DNA of 56,198 nucleotides, taken from contig CATKAZ010000118.1 of NCBI GenBank assembly GCA_949745795.1, positions 1 through 56,198 on the forward strand. Reading direction: 5' to 3'. The notes under the pieces are model-generated. The model did no database searches and was not told where the DNA came from. It saw only the letters and a program-made list of their open reading frames with translations. Positions 7,688-16,800 of this stretch are shown one piece after another; position 1 is the first letter of the stretch; each line of letters opens with the position of its first letter. A program made the translations under genes and the position numbers. Origin of the DNA: an uncultured Oscillospiraceae bacterium. Its GTDB lineage: Bacteria > Bacillota > Clostridia > Oscillospirales > Ruminococcaceae.

Positions 7688-8703
7688 GTATTTTTTCGTT
7701 TTCCAATACTTTGTTCTGCAAGATATTTTGCTATAGCCGCAGCATCAGACGCAGTTATTTTTCCATCTTCATTAAAATCAGCCGCAGGATAATCTTCTGT
7801 TTTTATCTTTTCCCCTGCTATAGACGCTTCTGCCAAAAGCTTAGCAATAAACGCCGCATCACTTGCACGAACTTGACCGTCGCCGTTAGCGTCTCCTTTT
7901 ACGGGTTTAATAGGAACTACAGGCAATTCTAATCCTGTCGTTGTGACAGACGTCGTTACTGTAGGTACAGGATTCGTCACTGCCGTAGTAGTCACTCCCG
8001 AACTACCCGTGACATAAAAATCCCCTCCGGACACATTGTAAATCGCACTGCACATAAATTGTCTGTCATTAAATGTTCTATAATAAATCCCAATTATTTC
8101 ATAGTCAAAATTATATTTTCCGTCAGTAAAATTTTTATCAACTGAATAGGTAATAAATGCTTTTGTATCAGTCATGGTAAATTGTGAAGTTAAATCATCG
8201 TTCAATACTTTCAATTGATTCCCCGAATTGTCAACAACCTTTTCACAAGTTATGCCCTTCGGTAATGACACAACAACCTCTGCACTATTATTAATTGAAT
8301 CCAATTCCAGAGGAACGACAGCTTTTTCTCCGCACTTTACAGTAACATTACCGACTTTCGCCTCTTTATAAATAGCTGTAGATCCTAGAATTACACAGGT
8401 CACAGGTATAGACAATGATGTAGAACACGATTCCGGCAAGGTAATTCCGGTAATCTTAGTTACCGTAGTTTCTGTTGCTACCGACGGTTTTACAACGAAC
8501 ACAGATGTATACGCCTTTAAATACGGCTGACATTCGGACGATTTATTCGGTACTTTAGAATTATTTTGTACAGATATTTCGGCAGCGTCAGAACAGGCTG
8601 ATTTTACTTCCGCCGAAACGCTTGTCAGCTTAAACGGAAACAAACTGCACAAAATCAGTACCACAGACAGCAAGACATTTAAAAATCTTTTTTCATTTTT
8701 CAT
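7678..8703 (-). CDS. Secreted dockerin protein with beta-sandwich-like domain
   Basis: 341 residues. A signal peptide (MKNEKRFLNVLLSVVLILCS..., cleavage near SVSA) is followed by a region of about 190 residues with KCGEKAVVPLEL, FTDGKYNFDYEIIGIYY and NVSGGDFYV. Its pattern resembles cohesin-like or hydrophobic-module beta-sandwiches, but I cannot assign it firmly. A Thr/Val/Pro linker (VTTTAVTNPVPTVTTSVTTT) leads to a C-terminal type I dockerin with repeats DANGDGQVRASDAAFIAKLL and DFNEDGKITASDAAAIAKYL. The protein is predicted to be exported and docked to a scaffoldin cohesin; no scaffoldin is in the window. The ATG at 8703 follows GGAAGGGGA with TTTTT spacing. It is a single gene with its own promoter and terminator, and the only intact one of the three dockerin genes here. 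Confidence 0.85.
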   Translation of the reverse strand: MKNEKRFLNVLLSVVLILCSLFPFKLTSVSAEVKSACSDAAEISVQNNSKVPNKSSECQPYLKAYTSVFVVKPSVATETTVTKITGITLPESCSTSLSIPVTCVILGSTAIYKEAKVGNVTVKCGEKAVVPLELDSINNSAEVVVSLPKGITCEKVVDNSGNQLKVLNDDLTSQFTMTDTKAFITYSVDKNFTDGKYNFDYEIIGIYYRTFNDRQFMCSAIYNVSGGDFYVTGSSGVTTTAVTNPVPTVTTSVTTTGLELPVVPIKPVKGDANGDGQVRASDAAFIAKLLAEASIAGEKIKTEDYPAADFNEDGKITASDAAAIAKYLAEQSIGKRKNTDV

Positions 8704-8738
8704 AAAAATCCCCTTCCAAATTTTATTATATCAGTAAT

Positions 8739-8767
8739 ATCATACCATATCATTTAGCCTTTGTCAA
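8739..8767 (-). promoter_or_regulatory. Promoter of intact dockerin gene
   Basis: On the minus strand: TTGACA (8762-8767), 17-base spacer, TATGAT (8739-8744). Confidence 0.7.
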
Positions 8768-8878
8768 TCTATATATTGCTCTGTATAGTATTGGAATAAA
8801 TTGGTTATAAATATATTGAATTTTCCTGTAATACAAGTAAATAATAATTTTGCAATTTATTATAAGGAGTGAAGTTAA

Positions 8879-9052
8879 ATGGAAATTAAACCAATGATAA
8901 AAGGCGCTGCTGTCGGAATGATGGCGGGCACTGCATTTTATATGGTGGCTAAGTCACCTGACAGAAAAAAGAAAATGCTTAAAAAAAGTACAGGCAAAGC
9001 TATAAAAGCTTTCGGAAGCGCAGTAGACTGCTTTTCTTCAATGATCGGATAA
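8879..9052 (+). CDS. Small basic protein of unknown function
   Basis: 57 residues. The ATG at 8879 has AAGGAG (8864-8869) nine bases upstream. After MEIKPMIKG comes a short Ala/Gly/Met hydrophobic stretch (AAVGMMAGTAFYMVA), then a Lys-rich middle (PDRKKKMLKKSTGK) and an amphipathic end. The layout resembles small YtxH-like membrane-associated proteins, but I do not recognise the family. It ends 30 bases before the TauE/SafE pair, probably in the same transcript. The good ribosome site and typical codon use support it. Confidence 0.65.
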   Translation: MEIKPMIKGAAVGMMAGTAFYMVAKSPDRKKKMLKKSTGKAIKAFGSAVDCFSSMIG

Positions 9053-9082
9053 AAATCAGTTTATAAAATTCAGGAGGACGGC

Positions 9083-9433
9083 GTGGGTAAATTTTATTTT
9101 TACATTCTAGGTATCATTACCGGTCTGGCCAACGGCTTGTTCGGTTCAGGCGGAGGAATAATTGCAGTCCCTATGCTGAAAAAATCCGGACTCAGTACAA
9201 AAGAAGCCCACGCCACTTCTATTGCGCTTACCCTTCCGCTTAGTATTGTCAGCAGTATTTTTTATTATAATATTATTAAGGATATTTTTAAGGATACTCT
9301 GATAATTATTGCTATCGGTCTTGCAGGAGCATTACTTGGCGGGCTTTTCATGAAAAAAATACCGTCAAAGTATCTAAAAAAGGCTTTCGGTGTTATATTA
9401 ATTATTTCGGGAATCAGGTTACTTTTCAAATGA
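9083..9433 (+). CDS. TauE/SafE-family membrane protein, N-terminal half
   Basis: 116 residues, GTG start with GGAGG seven bases upstream. The sequence matches one of the two repeats of TauE/SafE (DUF81) permeases: a first helix with GLANGLFGSGGGIIAVPML, then EAHATSIALTLPLS, and about four membrane segments. Typical members carry both repeats in one chain of about 250 residues. Here the second repeat is a separate gene overlapping by four bases (ATGA at 9430-9433), so the two halves are translationally coupled and presumably assemble. Family members export small anions such as sulfite or sulfoacetate; the substrate here is unknown. Confidence 0.85.
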   Translation: MGKFYFYILGIITGLANGLFGSGGGIIAVPMLKKSGLSTKEAHATSIALTLPLSIVSSIFYYNIIKDIFKDTLIIIAIGLAGALLGGLFMKKIPSKYLKKAFGVILIISGIRLLFK

Positions 9434-9804
9434 GTATTTTATTTTATATTTCGGCTTTTTTAACAGGAATTCTTGCGTCTATGGGACTAGGCGGCGGAAT
9501 GATACTTATTCTTTATATGACACTTATCGCAGGTATGGAACAGCTCACAGCTCAGGGAGTAAATCTGCTGTTTTTCATTCCCATAGCGGCAACAGCACTT
9601 ATAATTCATACTAAAAATAAATTAGTAAAATGGAAAAAAATAATTCCGGCAATTATCTGCGGTGTTTTAAGCGCAGTTGCCGGAACTTACATTGCCAAAA
9701 GTATCGGCAATGACTATTTAACTAAAATATTTGCAATTTTTGTACTGATAACAGGCATTAAAGAGTTATTTACCAAAACCGAAAAATCAGAAAAGAAAAG
9801 TTAA
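9430..9804 (+). CDS. TauE/SafE-family membrane protein, C-terminal half
   Basis: 124 residues, about four hydrophobic helices. FLTGILASMGLGGGMILIL is the second-repeat counterpart of the Gly-rich first helix of the upstream half, followed by QLTAQGVNLLFFIPIAATAL. The ATG overlaps the stop of the upstream half. It ends KTEKSEKKS. Its stop codon overlaps that of convergent ruvX (both read TAA within TTAA at 9801-9804), and no terminator lies between them. Predicted to form an intact TauE/SafE permease together with the upstream half. Confidence 0.85.
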   Translation: MSILFYISAFLTGILASMGLGGGMILILYMTLIAGMEQLTAQGVNLLFFIPIAATALIIHTKNKLVKWKKIIPAIICGVLSAVAGTYIAKSIGNDYLTKIFAIFVLITGIKELFTKTEKSEKKS

Positions 9805-10238
9805 ATTTCATTAATGCTTTTACCGCTGTTTTTACGGTATCCCATATAACTTTCCAAAATAATTGTCGCTGCAACGGCGTCAACTACAGCTTTACGTTTT
9901 TTTCCTCTTGTATTTGTAACATTAAGATAATTGTGTGCCGAAACAGTAGTACTTCTTTCGTCCCAAAGTTCAACGGGTTTATCAGTTATTTCCTTCAATT
10001 TTTCTGCAAAAAGCTGACATTTTTCAGCACGGTCGCCAAGAGTATTATTCATATTTTTAGGATATCCAACAACTATAATATCAGCTTTATTCTCAGCCGC
10101 CGCCTGTGCGGTTTTTTTTATGCACTCATCAAAGTCCTTTTCACTGATAACGCCTGCCGGAGAAGCAAGCATTTCCGACTTGTCACAGCATGCAAGACCG
10201 GTACGGGAATCTCCAAAATCCACAGCCATAATTTTCAT
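9801..10238 (-). CDS. ruvX: Holliday junction resolvase-like / pre-16S rRNA nuclease RuvX (YqgF)
   Basis: 145 residues from the ATG at 10238, chosen because GGGGGAG lies just upstream; a longer frame from 10256 would overlap pyrD. It has an RNase H fold. MAVDFGDSRTGLA carries the first catalytic Asp, VVGYPKNMNNTLGDRAEKC is the YqgF signature, and LWDERSTT and VDAVAATIILESYM hold the remaining acidic residues. The family acts in 16S rRNA 5'-end processing and/or recombination. It is the last gene after pyrK-pyrD. Confidence 0.92.
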   Translation of the reverse strand: MKIMAVDFGDSRTGLACCDKSEMLASPAGVISEKDFDECIKKTAQAAAENKADIIVVGYPKNMNNTLGDRAEKCQLFAEKLKEITDKPVELWDERSTTVSAHNYLNVTNTRGKKRKAVVDAVAATIILESYMGYRKNSGKSINEI

Positions 10239-10249
10239 TGCTTCTCCCC

Positions 10250-11161
10250 CTACCACGGCTGGACTGAGCCGATTATCTCACTGACAGATTTAATATTATT
10301 ACTGTCAAGATAATCGTTTATACCGTCAATAATTTTAATGGGCGCATAAGGATCGGTAAAAATGGCTGCACCCACCTGTACTGCGCTTGCACCTGCCATC
10401 ATCATTTCAACTGCATCCTCTCCGCTTGAAATACCGCCCATGCCAATAATCGGAATATTTACAGCATTGGCAGTCTGCCATACCATTCTAACAGCAATCG
10501 GAAGTACTGCCGGTCCGGACATTCCACCCATATTATTTTTAAGTATCGGTCTTTTGGTATTGATATCAATTCGCATTCCCAGAACTGTATTTATCAGCGA
10601 CAGAGCGTCTGCGCCTTCAGCTTCAACAGATTTGGCAATTTCTGCAATACTGGTAACATTCGGTGAAAGCTTGACAACAAGAGGCTTTTTGGTAACCTGT
10701 CTTACGCGCTTGGTAATCCCGGCAGCGCCGTCGCACGTGGCCCCAAATGCCATACCTCCCTGCTTAACATTGGGACAGGAAATATTCAGCTCTATCATAT
10801 GAACATCTGTTTCATCAAGCTTTTTTGCAATTTCCACACACTCGTCCGCAGTTGAACCGGCAATATTTGCAAGTATGACCGTATCTTTTGTCATAAGATT
10901 CGGAAGCTCTTCGGAAATAAATTTGTCAATTCCCGGATTCTGCAAACCTACAGAATTTAGCATACCTGACGGAGTTTCAGCAATTCTCGGTGATGGATTA
11001 CCATTACGTTTTGTAATCGTAGTACCCTTTGTTGCAATACCGCCCAATTTTGACAGAGGAAAAAGTTCCTCATATTCACGGCCGTAGCCAAAAACTCCGG
11101 ATGCAGGAATTACCGGATTTTTGAATTCCACTCCTGCAATTTTAACAGATAAATCAGCCAT
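10250..11161 (-). CDS. pyrD: Dihydroorotate dehydrogenase class 1B, catalytic subunit
   Basis: 303 residues. An FMN-binding barrel oxidises dihydroorotate to orotate and passes electrons to PyrK. FKNPVIPASGVFGYGREY, TTITKRNGNPSPRIAETP and NSVGLQNPG are the N-terminal FMN/substrate signatures. LNISCPNVKQGG contains the Cys that serves as catalytic base in class 1B, and GMGGISSGEDAVEMMMAGA binds FMN phosphate. Its start overlaps the pyrK stop by one base (TAATG), consistent with a 1:1 complex. Confidence 0.97.
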   Translation of the reverse strand: MADLSVKIAGVEFKNPVIPASGVFGYGREYEELFPLSKLGGIATKGTTITKRNGNPSPRIAETPSGMLNSVGLQNPGIDKFISEELPNLMTKDTVILANIAGSTADECVEIAKKLDETDVHMIELNISCPNVKQGGMAFGATCDGAAGITKRVRQVTKKPLVVKLSPNVTSIAEIAKSVEAEGADALSLINTVLGMRIDINTKRPILKNNMGGMSGPAVLPIAVRMVWQTANAVNIPIIGMGGISSGEDAVEMMMAGASAVQVGAAIFTDPYAPIKIIDGINDYLDSNNIKSVSEIIGSVQPW

Positions 11162-11931
11162 TACCAGATTACCTCCTTTGCATTAAATACAGGACCGTTT
11201 TTACATACATGAGCAAAATGTTCTTCTCCGTCTTTCTTTGTCTTACATGCGCATACCAGACATGCGCCGATTCCGCAGCCCATTCTCTCCTCAAGAGATA
11301 CTTCGCAGTAAACATTTGCAGAATCTGCAAGTGCGGCAATATTTTTCAGCATAGGCATAGGACCGCATGCATAAACTGCTTCAATACTTCCCTGTTCAAG
11401 AAGTTCTTTAAGGGGTTGCGTAACAAAACCTTTTATTCCTGTAGTTCCGTCATCAGTACACAGAATCGTTTCAGCGCCTGTCTTTTTGAAATCTTCCTGT
11501 AAAATCACTGCTTCAGCACTTCTGAACCCTGAAATCACTGCTGCTTTTTCTCCGTAAATTTTCGCCAGAGGCAGCATAGGAGGAGTTCCGATTCCTCCGC
11601 CAACAAGCACAACCTTTTTAAAAGATTTGTCCAATGTAAAACCGTGACCGAGAGGTGCAAGCATGTCAATAAGACTGCCTTCATTTACAGCGGCGATATT
11701 TTTAGTACCGTCCCCTTTTACAATAAATACTATTCTCAATGTTCCTTTTTCTCTGTCAATATCACAAATTGAAATAGGACGTCTTAAAGTACAGCCCTGT
11801 GGCAAAATGTGAACAAACTGTCCGGGAACAGCGATTTCTGCAATCTCAGGACAAAGAATAACAATACTGAAAATATCCTTTGCCAGCGCTTTTTTTTCTA
11901 AAACCTGATATTTTCCCTGTGTATACTTCAT
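11161..11931 (-). CDS. pyrK: Dihydroorotate dehydrogenase electron-transfer subunit
   Basis: 256 residues from the ATG at 11931, which has AAAGGA upstream; a GTG five codons earlier lacks a better site. A ferredoxin-reductase-like FAD domain (RRPISICDID) and a NAD domain (VVLVGGGIGTPPMLPLAKI, ACGPMPML) are followed by the [2Fe-2S] cluster Cys residues in ERMGCGIGACLVCACKTK and a further Cys near HVCKNGPVF. It passes electrons from PyrD to NAD+. It follows a DUF3795 gene by 14 bases. Homologous to NfnA at 25368. Confidence 0.96.
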   Translation of the reverse strand: MKYTQGKYQVLEKKALAKDIFSIVILCPEIAEIAVPGQFVHILPQGCTLRRPISICDIDREKGTLRIVFIVKGDGTKNIAAVNEGSLIDMLAPLGHGFTLDKSFKKVVLVGGGIGTPPMLPLAKIYGEKAAVISGFRSAEAVILQEDFKKTGAETILCTDDGTTGIKGFVTQPLKELLEQGSIEAVYACGPMPMLKNIAALADSANVYCEVSLEERMGCGIGACLVCACKTKKDGEEHFAHVCKNGPVFNAKEVIW

Positions 11932-11945
11932 AATTTTTCCTTTCA

Positions 11946-12329
11946 CTATTTATTAGAATTTTTCCCTGTTTTAATAAATTCTATCAAATCTTCAGGATCT
12001 GTAAAATCATCATAATCGCCTGTAATTCCCCCACGATGATATACTATACCCCTTTTCTCATTAGCTTCAAGACAATCCAGCAAATACTCTTCACTGTATC
12101 GTTTAATAAACTGAGTAAATGCATACGGTTTTATTTTATTTAATAATCCCCTTTTGCAGTCCTCATTGCATTCATAACAATGACTGATTTCCTTTTTAAT
12201 TGAACATTTCCTGTTTTCACACCATTCCTTGCCGGAACATTCTCCCGAATTACAACCTGTACAATGAGTATTCTCTGAACATAAACAGCAGGCAAGTCCG
12301 CATCTTGCTATACCTAATTCCCTCTTCAA
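11946..12329 (-). CDS. DUF3795 Cys-rich protein
   Basis: 127 residues, TTG start at 12329 with GAGGTGG upstream. The N-terminal 60 residues are rich in Cys (ARCGLACCLCSENTHCTGCN, then CSGKEWCENRKC and CYECNEDCKRGLL), the pattern of DUF3795 proteins that probably bind zinc or an iron-sulfur cluster. The C-terminal part (KRYSEEYLLDCLEANEKRG) is helical. The function is unknown. It sits between small GNAT/TfoX genes and pyrK; the closeness to pyrK suggests co-transcription, not a role in pyrimidine synthesis. Confidence 0.8.
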   Translation of the reverse strand: MKRELGIARCGLACCLCSENTHCTGCNSGECSGKEWCENRKCSIKKEISHCYECNEDCKRGLLNKIKPYAFTQFIKRYSEEYLLDCLEANEKRGIVYHRGGITGDYDDFTDPEDLIEFIKTGKNSNK

Positions 12330-12354
12330 AGCAATCCACCTCTTTAAATCTGTA

Positions 12355-12861
12355 TTATTCTTTTATCCTTGAATACAATTTCATATCAATAACTTTTCCG
12401 TTTTTTACTGCATTCTGTCGTAAAATACCCTCGCAAATAAAACCGTTTTTTTTAAGAACCTGACATGATCCAATATTATGTGAAAAAGGTTCAGCAAAAA
12501 TTCTGATGATATCAGTATTTTCAAAGATATAATTACATATCTGTGCAACTGCTTCGGTCATAATACCTTTTCCCCAATATGGTTCTGCTATATAATAACC
12601 CAGTTCGGCTGTTCTAAAATGAATATTAGTCCCACGAAAAGCGCCTACAGTACCTATCACCTTATTATCTGCACAAATTGCAAAAACATAAACGCTGTTT
12701 TTATTCGAATCAAGTATAAAACTGATATAATCTTCTGCGTCTTTTACAGTATAGGGATAAGGAATACCATCTCGGAGATTTTCAAGTATTTTCTTATTAT
12801 TCAAAGCCTTTGATAGCTCTGCTGCATATTCCCTGCAAAATGGTTTTATTTCAATTTTCAT
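12355..12861 (-). CDS. GNAT-family N-acetyltransferase (RimJ/RimL-like)
   Basis: 168 residues. The acetyl-CoA motif appears as LGYYIAEPYWGKGIMTEAVA, followed by IFAEPFSHNIGSCQVLKKNGF, the usual C-terminal motif of the RimJ/RimL subgroup. ATG at 12861 with AAGGAG upstream. It could acetylate a protein N-terminus, an antibiotic or another amine; the substrate cannot be read from the sequence. It starts 3 bases after the TfoX-like gene ends. Confidence 0.88.
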   Translation of the reverse strand: MKIEIKPFCREYAAELSKALNNKKILENLRDGIPYPYTVKDAEDYISFILDSNKNSVYVFAICADNKVIGTVGAFRGTNIHFRTAELGYYIAEPYWGKGIMTEAVAQICNYIFENTDIIRIFAEPFSHNIGSCQVLKKNGFICEGILRQNAVKNGKVIDMKLYSRIKE

Positions 12862-12864
12862 TTA

Positions 12865-13197
12865 TTACTCCTTAGACTGCTTTTTATTTTTAACTTTTTT
12901 CTCCGGCAATTCATCATACATAGCTTCAAATAATTCTTTTAAAAATCCTTTATCGTCCAAATTATCTACTAACAGCATTTCCTTTGCACCCTTATACGGT
13001 ATTTCATAGGTTACCGACTTCATGACTGATTTTGCAGATTCTGTAGGCTTGAGCAATAATCTGTTATCGTAAATTCCGCCTGCAATTTTCCCTCTATAAT
13101 AAATGATATATTCGCCCATCATTGCACGGTGTGATATTTCTTCTAATTCGGATAACTGTTCCAAAACAAAATTTAAATATTCCTTGCTTGTTGACAT
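12865..13197 (-). CDS. TfoX/Sxy N-terminal-domain protein
   Basis: 110 residues. Matches the TfoX N-terminal domain: SHRAMMGEYIIYYRGKIAGG, then YDNRLLLKPTESAK. In gamma-proteobacteria Sxy controls competence. In Firmicutes the domain usually stands alone and its role is unknown, so a competence role should not be assumed. The C-terminus is Lys-rich (EKKVKNKKQSKE). AGGAGG precedes the ATG. It lies between two GNAT genes. Confidence 0.85.
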   Translation of the reverse strand: MSTSKEYLNFVLEQLSELEEISHRAMMGEYIIYYRGKIAGGIYDNRLLLKPTESAKSVMKSVTYEIPYKGAKEMLLVDNLDDKGFLKELFEAMYDELPEKKVKNKKQSKE

Positions 13198-13219
13198 AAA
13201 AGCCTCCTAAAAAAATTTA

Positions 13220-13729
13220 TTAATTCTTTACTGCGAAAACATAATGCAGCATATCCATACCATAATAATGTTTAACAAATTTATCCTTAATTACCATTCC
13301 GTTTTTCTTAGCAACATTTTGAGAAGGTATATTATTATCACGTATAATCGAACAAACTTCGCTAAAATGTAAAACATTAAACGCATATTCCTTACATGCA
13401 ATAGCTGTTTCCGCCGCATAACCATGATGCCAGAAAGTTTTTTTAAAAAGATAACCTATTTCAGGAACCTTTTTATTTTTATATTCCTGCATTGTAATTC
13501 CACACTGACCTATCATTTCATCAGTATCCTTTAAAATCACAGCCCAAAGACCAAATCCGTCTTGATTATACCTTTTAATCTGCTTATCAAGCCATTCCTG
13601 TACTTCTTCACAGCTAAATGCATGTTCATATGCATACATAACTTCTTTGTCCTGTAAAATCTTACAAAGTGCAGGAAAATCGGACTGCTCCATTTTTCTC
13701 AAATAAGTTCTTTCGGTTTCCAATATCAT
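13220..13729 (-). CDS. GNAT-family N-acetyltransferase (RimJ/RimL-like)
   Basis: 169 residues. ETERTYLRKMEQSDFPALCK is the typical N-terminus, IGYLFKKTFWHHGYAAETA the acetyl-CoA loop, and IIRDNNIPSQNVAKKNGM the C-terminal motif. First gene after the promoter at 13760-13788, so probably head of a GNAT-TfoX-GNAT-DUF3795(-pyrK-pyrD-ruvX) transcript. Substrate unknown. It is only distantly similar to the other GNAT at 12355, so this is not a recent duplication. Confidence 0.9.
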   Translation of the reverse strand: MILETERTYLRKMEQSDFPALCKILQDKEVMYAYEHAFSCEEVQEWLDKQIKRYNQDGFGLWAVILKDTDEMIGQCGITMQEYKNKKVPEIGYLFKKTFWHHGYAAETAIACKEYAFNVLHFSEVCSIIRDNNIPSQNVAKKNGMVIKDKFVKHYYGMDMLHYVFAVKN

Positions 13730-13759
13730 TTATATAACTCCCATAAATTACACCATTGA

Positions 13760-13788
13760 AATATATGCTATTAATTTTAAATGTTCAA
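13760..13788 (-). promoter_or_regulatory. Promoter upstream of GNAT gene
   Basis: On the minus strand: TTGAAC (13783-13788), 17-base spacer, TATATT (13760-13765). It lies just downstream of the carB-end hairpin and could drive the accessory genes and pyrK-pyrD-ruvX independently of the PyrR attenuator. Confidence 0.55.
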
Positions 13789-13799
13789 ATTAAACTTTC

Positions 13800-13820
13800 A
13801 GGCGGAATAAAATTCCGCCC
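13800..13820 (-). terminator. Hairpin after carB, weak terminator
   Basis: GGCGGAAT/ATTCCGCC stem with a three-base loop. The T-tract on the minus strand is interrupted, so termination may be partial and pyrK-pyrD could still be read from upstream. Confidence 0.55.
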
Positions 13821-13830
13821 TTATCAAAGT

Positions 13831-16800
13831 TTATATTTTTGTAATATCAATCATTTCAACATCGTCGATAGATCTGTTTGTCATCAGTACGTTTGCAAGA
13901 GCCTTGGCAGTATCGATGGCTGTAAGACTGCAAATAGAACGCTCAACAGACTTACGGCGCATTTTTACACTGTCTCTTGCCGGAAGTCTTCCCTTTTCCG
14001 ATGTAGAAATTACATAGTGAATCTTACCGCTTTCAAGAAGTGACAAAACGTTAGGTTCTGTATCTTCCGAGATTTTATTTACCAAACTAGTTGCGATCAT
14101 ATTCTTATTAAGGGTACTTGCAGTACCGCTTGTACCGTAAAGATCAAAGCCCATCTGAGCAAACTTATCCGCTACTGCAATAATTTCCTGCTTGTCCGTA
14201 TCTCTTACTGAAATCAGCACTCCGCCCTCTTTTTTGAGGTCATATCCGGCAGCAACAAGACCTTTAAGCAGTGCGTCCTCAAAAGTTTCCGCAATGCCCA
14301 AACATTCTCCTGTAGATTTCATTTCAGGACCAAGCATTGTATCAACGTCCTGAAGCTTTTCAAACGAGAATACGGGAACCTTAACGGCAACATACTTGCT
14401 CTTTTTATAAAGTCCGCTTTCATAACCCTGTTCCTTAAGACTTGAACCCAGCATAATTTTAGTTGCAATATCAACCATCGGAATACCTGTAACCTTGCTG
14501 ATATACGGTACTGTTCTGGAAGAACGGGGATTTACTTCAATTACATAAACTTCATTGTTATATACAACGTACTGAATATTTACAAGACCGATTACTTTCA
14601 GTTCAAAAGCCAGCTTCTTTGTATAATCAATTATAGTATCAACAATTTCCGAAGATAAAGTCTGTGCGGGGTAAACTGAAATCGAATCTCCCGAATGAAC
14701 TCCGGCACGTTCGATATGCTCCATAATTCCCGGAATCAGGAAATCGGTACCATCGCATATAGCGTCAACTTCAACTTCCTTACCCATCATATACTTATCA
14801 ATAAGAACAGGATTTTCAATCATTGTTCTTGTAATAATTCCCATATATTCAATTACGTCTTTTTCAGAATGAGCAATGATCATATTTTGTCCGCCGAGAA
14901 CGTATGAAGGACGGAGAAGTACCGGATATCCCAGTTTTTCCGCAACTTCAACAGCTTCTTCAGTCGTCATAACAGTATATCCTGCCGGACGAGGAATTCC
15001 GCACTTTTCAAGCAGCTCATCAAATCTCTCCCTGTCCTCAGCTGCATCAATACTGTCAGCGGAAGTACCGAGAATATTAACTCCCATATCCGCAAGATGA
15101 CGGGTAAGCTTTATAGCAGTTTGACCGCCGAACTGTACCACAACGCCGTAAGGCTGTTCGGTTTCAATAATGGACTCAACGTCCTCCTTTGTAAGCGGGT
15201 CGAAATAAAGTCTGTCACCAGTGTCAAAGTCAGTTGAAACCGTTTCCGGATTGTTATTGCAGATTACCGCTTCATATCCCTCTTCCTTCAAAGACCACAC
15301 ACAGTGAACGGAGCAGTAGTCAAATTCGATACCCTGACCGATTCTGATAGGACCGGAACCGAAAACAATAACCTTTTTCTTGCCTGTATCGGTTCTTTCA
15401 ATAAACTGCTTCGCCTCATTTTCTTCATCAAAAGTCGAATAGAAGTAAGGCGTTTCAGCCTTAAATTCTCCGGCGCAGGTGTCAACCATTTTATAAACGG
15501 CTCTTTTTCTGATAGGGCATTTTTGTCCGGACATACGTTCAATGGTACTGTCAAGGTATCCGAATTTCTTCGCAAAAATATATTTTTCTTCAGTTAGTTC
15601 ACTGTCTGCAAGCCATCTTTCCAGTTCAACAAGGTTTTTAAGCTTGTCTAGAAACCACTCGTCAATAAGAGTTATTTCATGCAGCTTTTCAATAGAAACA
15701 TCACGTTTTAAAAGCTCATAAACCTGGAACGCTCTTTCGTCGTCAGCATGAGGAATTTTTTCAAGAAGCTCTTCAGTTGAATATTCTGCAAATTTCTTCA
15801 TATTCATTGAATCAACGCCCAATTCCGTTGAACGCACGGCTTTCATCATCGCCTGTTCAAAGCTTGTACCGATTGCCATAACTTCGCCTGTTGCCTTCAT
15901 CTGAGTACCCAAAGTACGCTTTGCATAAACAAACTTATCAAATGCCCATTTAGGGAATTTTACTACAACATAGTCAAGAGCAGGTTCAAAGCATGCGTAT
16001 GTTTTGCCTGTAACCTGATTAATGATTTCGTCAAGAGTATAACCGATAGCAATTCTTGTTGCAACCTTTGCAATCGGATAACCTGTGGCTTTTGAAGCAA
16101 GTGCAGAAGAACGTGAAACTCTCGGATTTACTTCAATAACCGCATATTCCATTGATTCTGGATGCAGTGCAAACTGACAGTTACAGCCGCCCTCGACTTT
16201 AAGTTCGGAAATAATATTCAAAGACGCTGTTCTAAGCATCTGGTATTCTCTGTCGGAAAGGGTAACGGCAGGAGCAATTACGATACTGTCTCCTGTATGT
16301 ACGCCAACAGGGTCAAAGTTTTCCATAGAGCAGACAGTGATAACATTTCCCTTGCTGTCTCTGATTACTTCAAATTCTATTTCCTTCCAACCGCTGATAC
16401 ATTTTTCAATAAGAACCTGAGTAATAGGTGAGAGTCTAAGACCGTTTTTGGAGATATCTCTCAGCTGCTCTTCATTTTCGGCAATTCCGCCGCCTGTACC
16501 GCCAAGAGTAAACGCCGGACGTACAATAACAGGATAACCGATAATATTTGCAAAGTCCACGGCGTCTTCAATAGTTTCAACAACCTTTGAAGGAATACAC
16601 GGTTCACCGATTTTTTCCATAGTATCTTTAAAAGCCTGCCTGTCCTCAGCCTTGTGAATGGTAAGCGGATCAGCGCCAAGAAGCTTAACATTATGATCGT
16701 CGAGAAAACCTTCTTTTGCAAGCTGCATAGAAAGAGTAAGACCGGTCTGTCCTCCCAATGTAGACAAAACGCTGTCAGGTTTTTCAATTTCAATAATTCT

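Noticed and set aside
12865..13197. Competence regulator because of the TfoX domain
   Set aside because: Stand-alone TfoX N-terminal domains are common in Firmicutes without any competence link, and no competence genes are present here.
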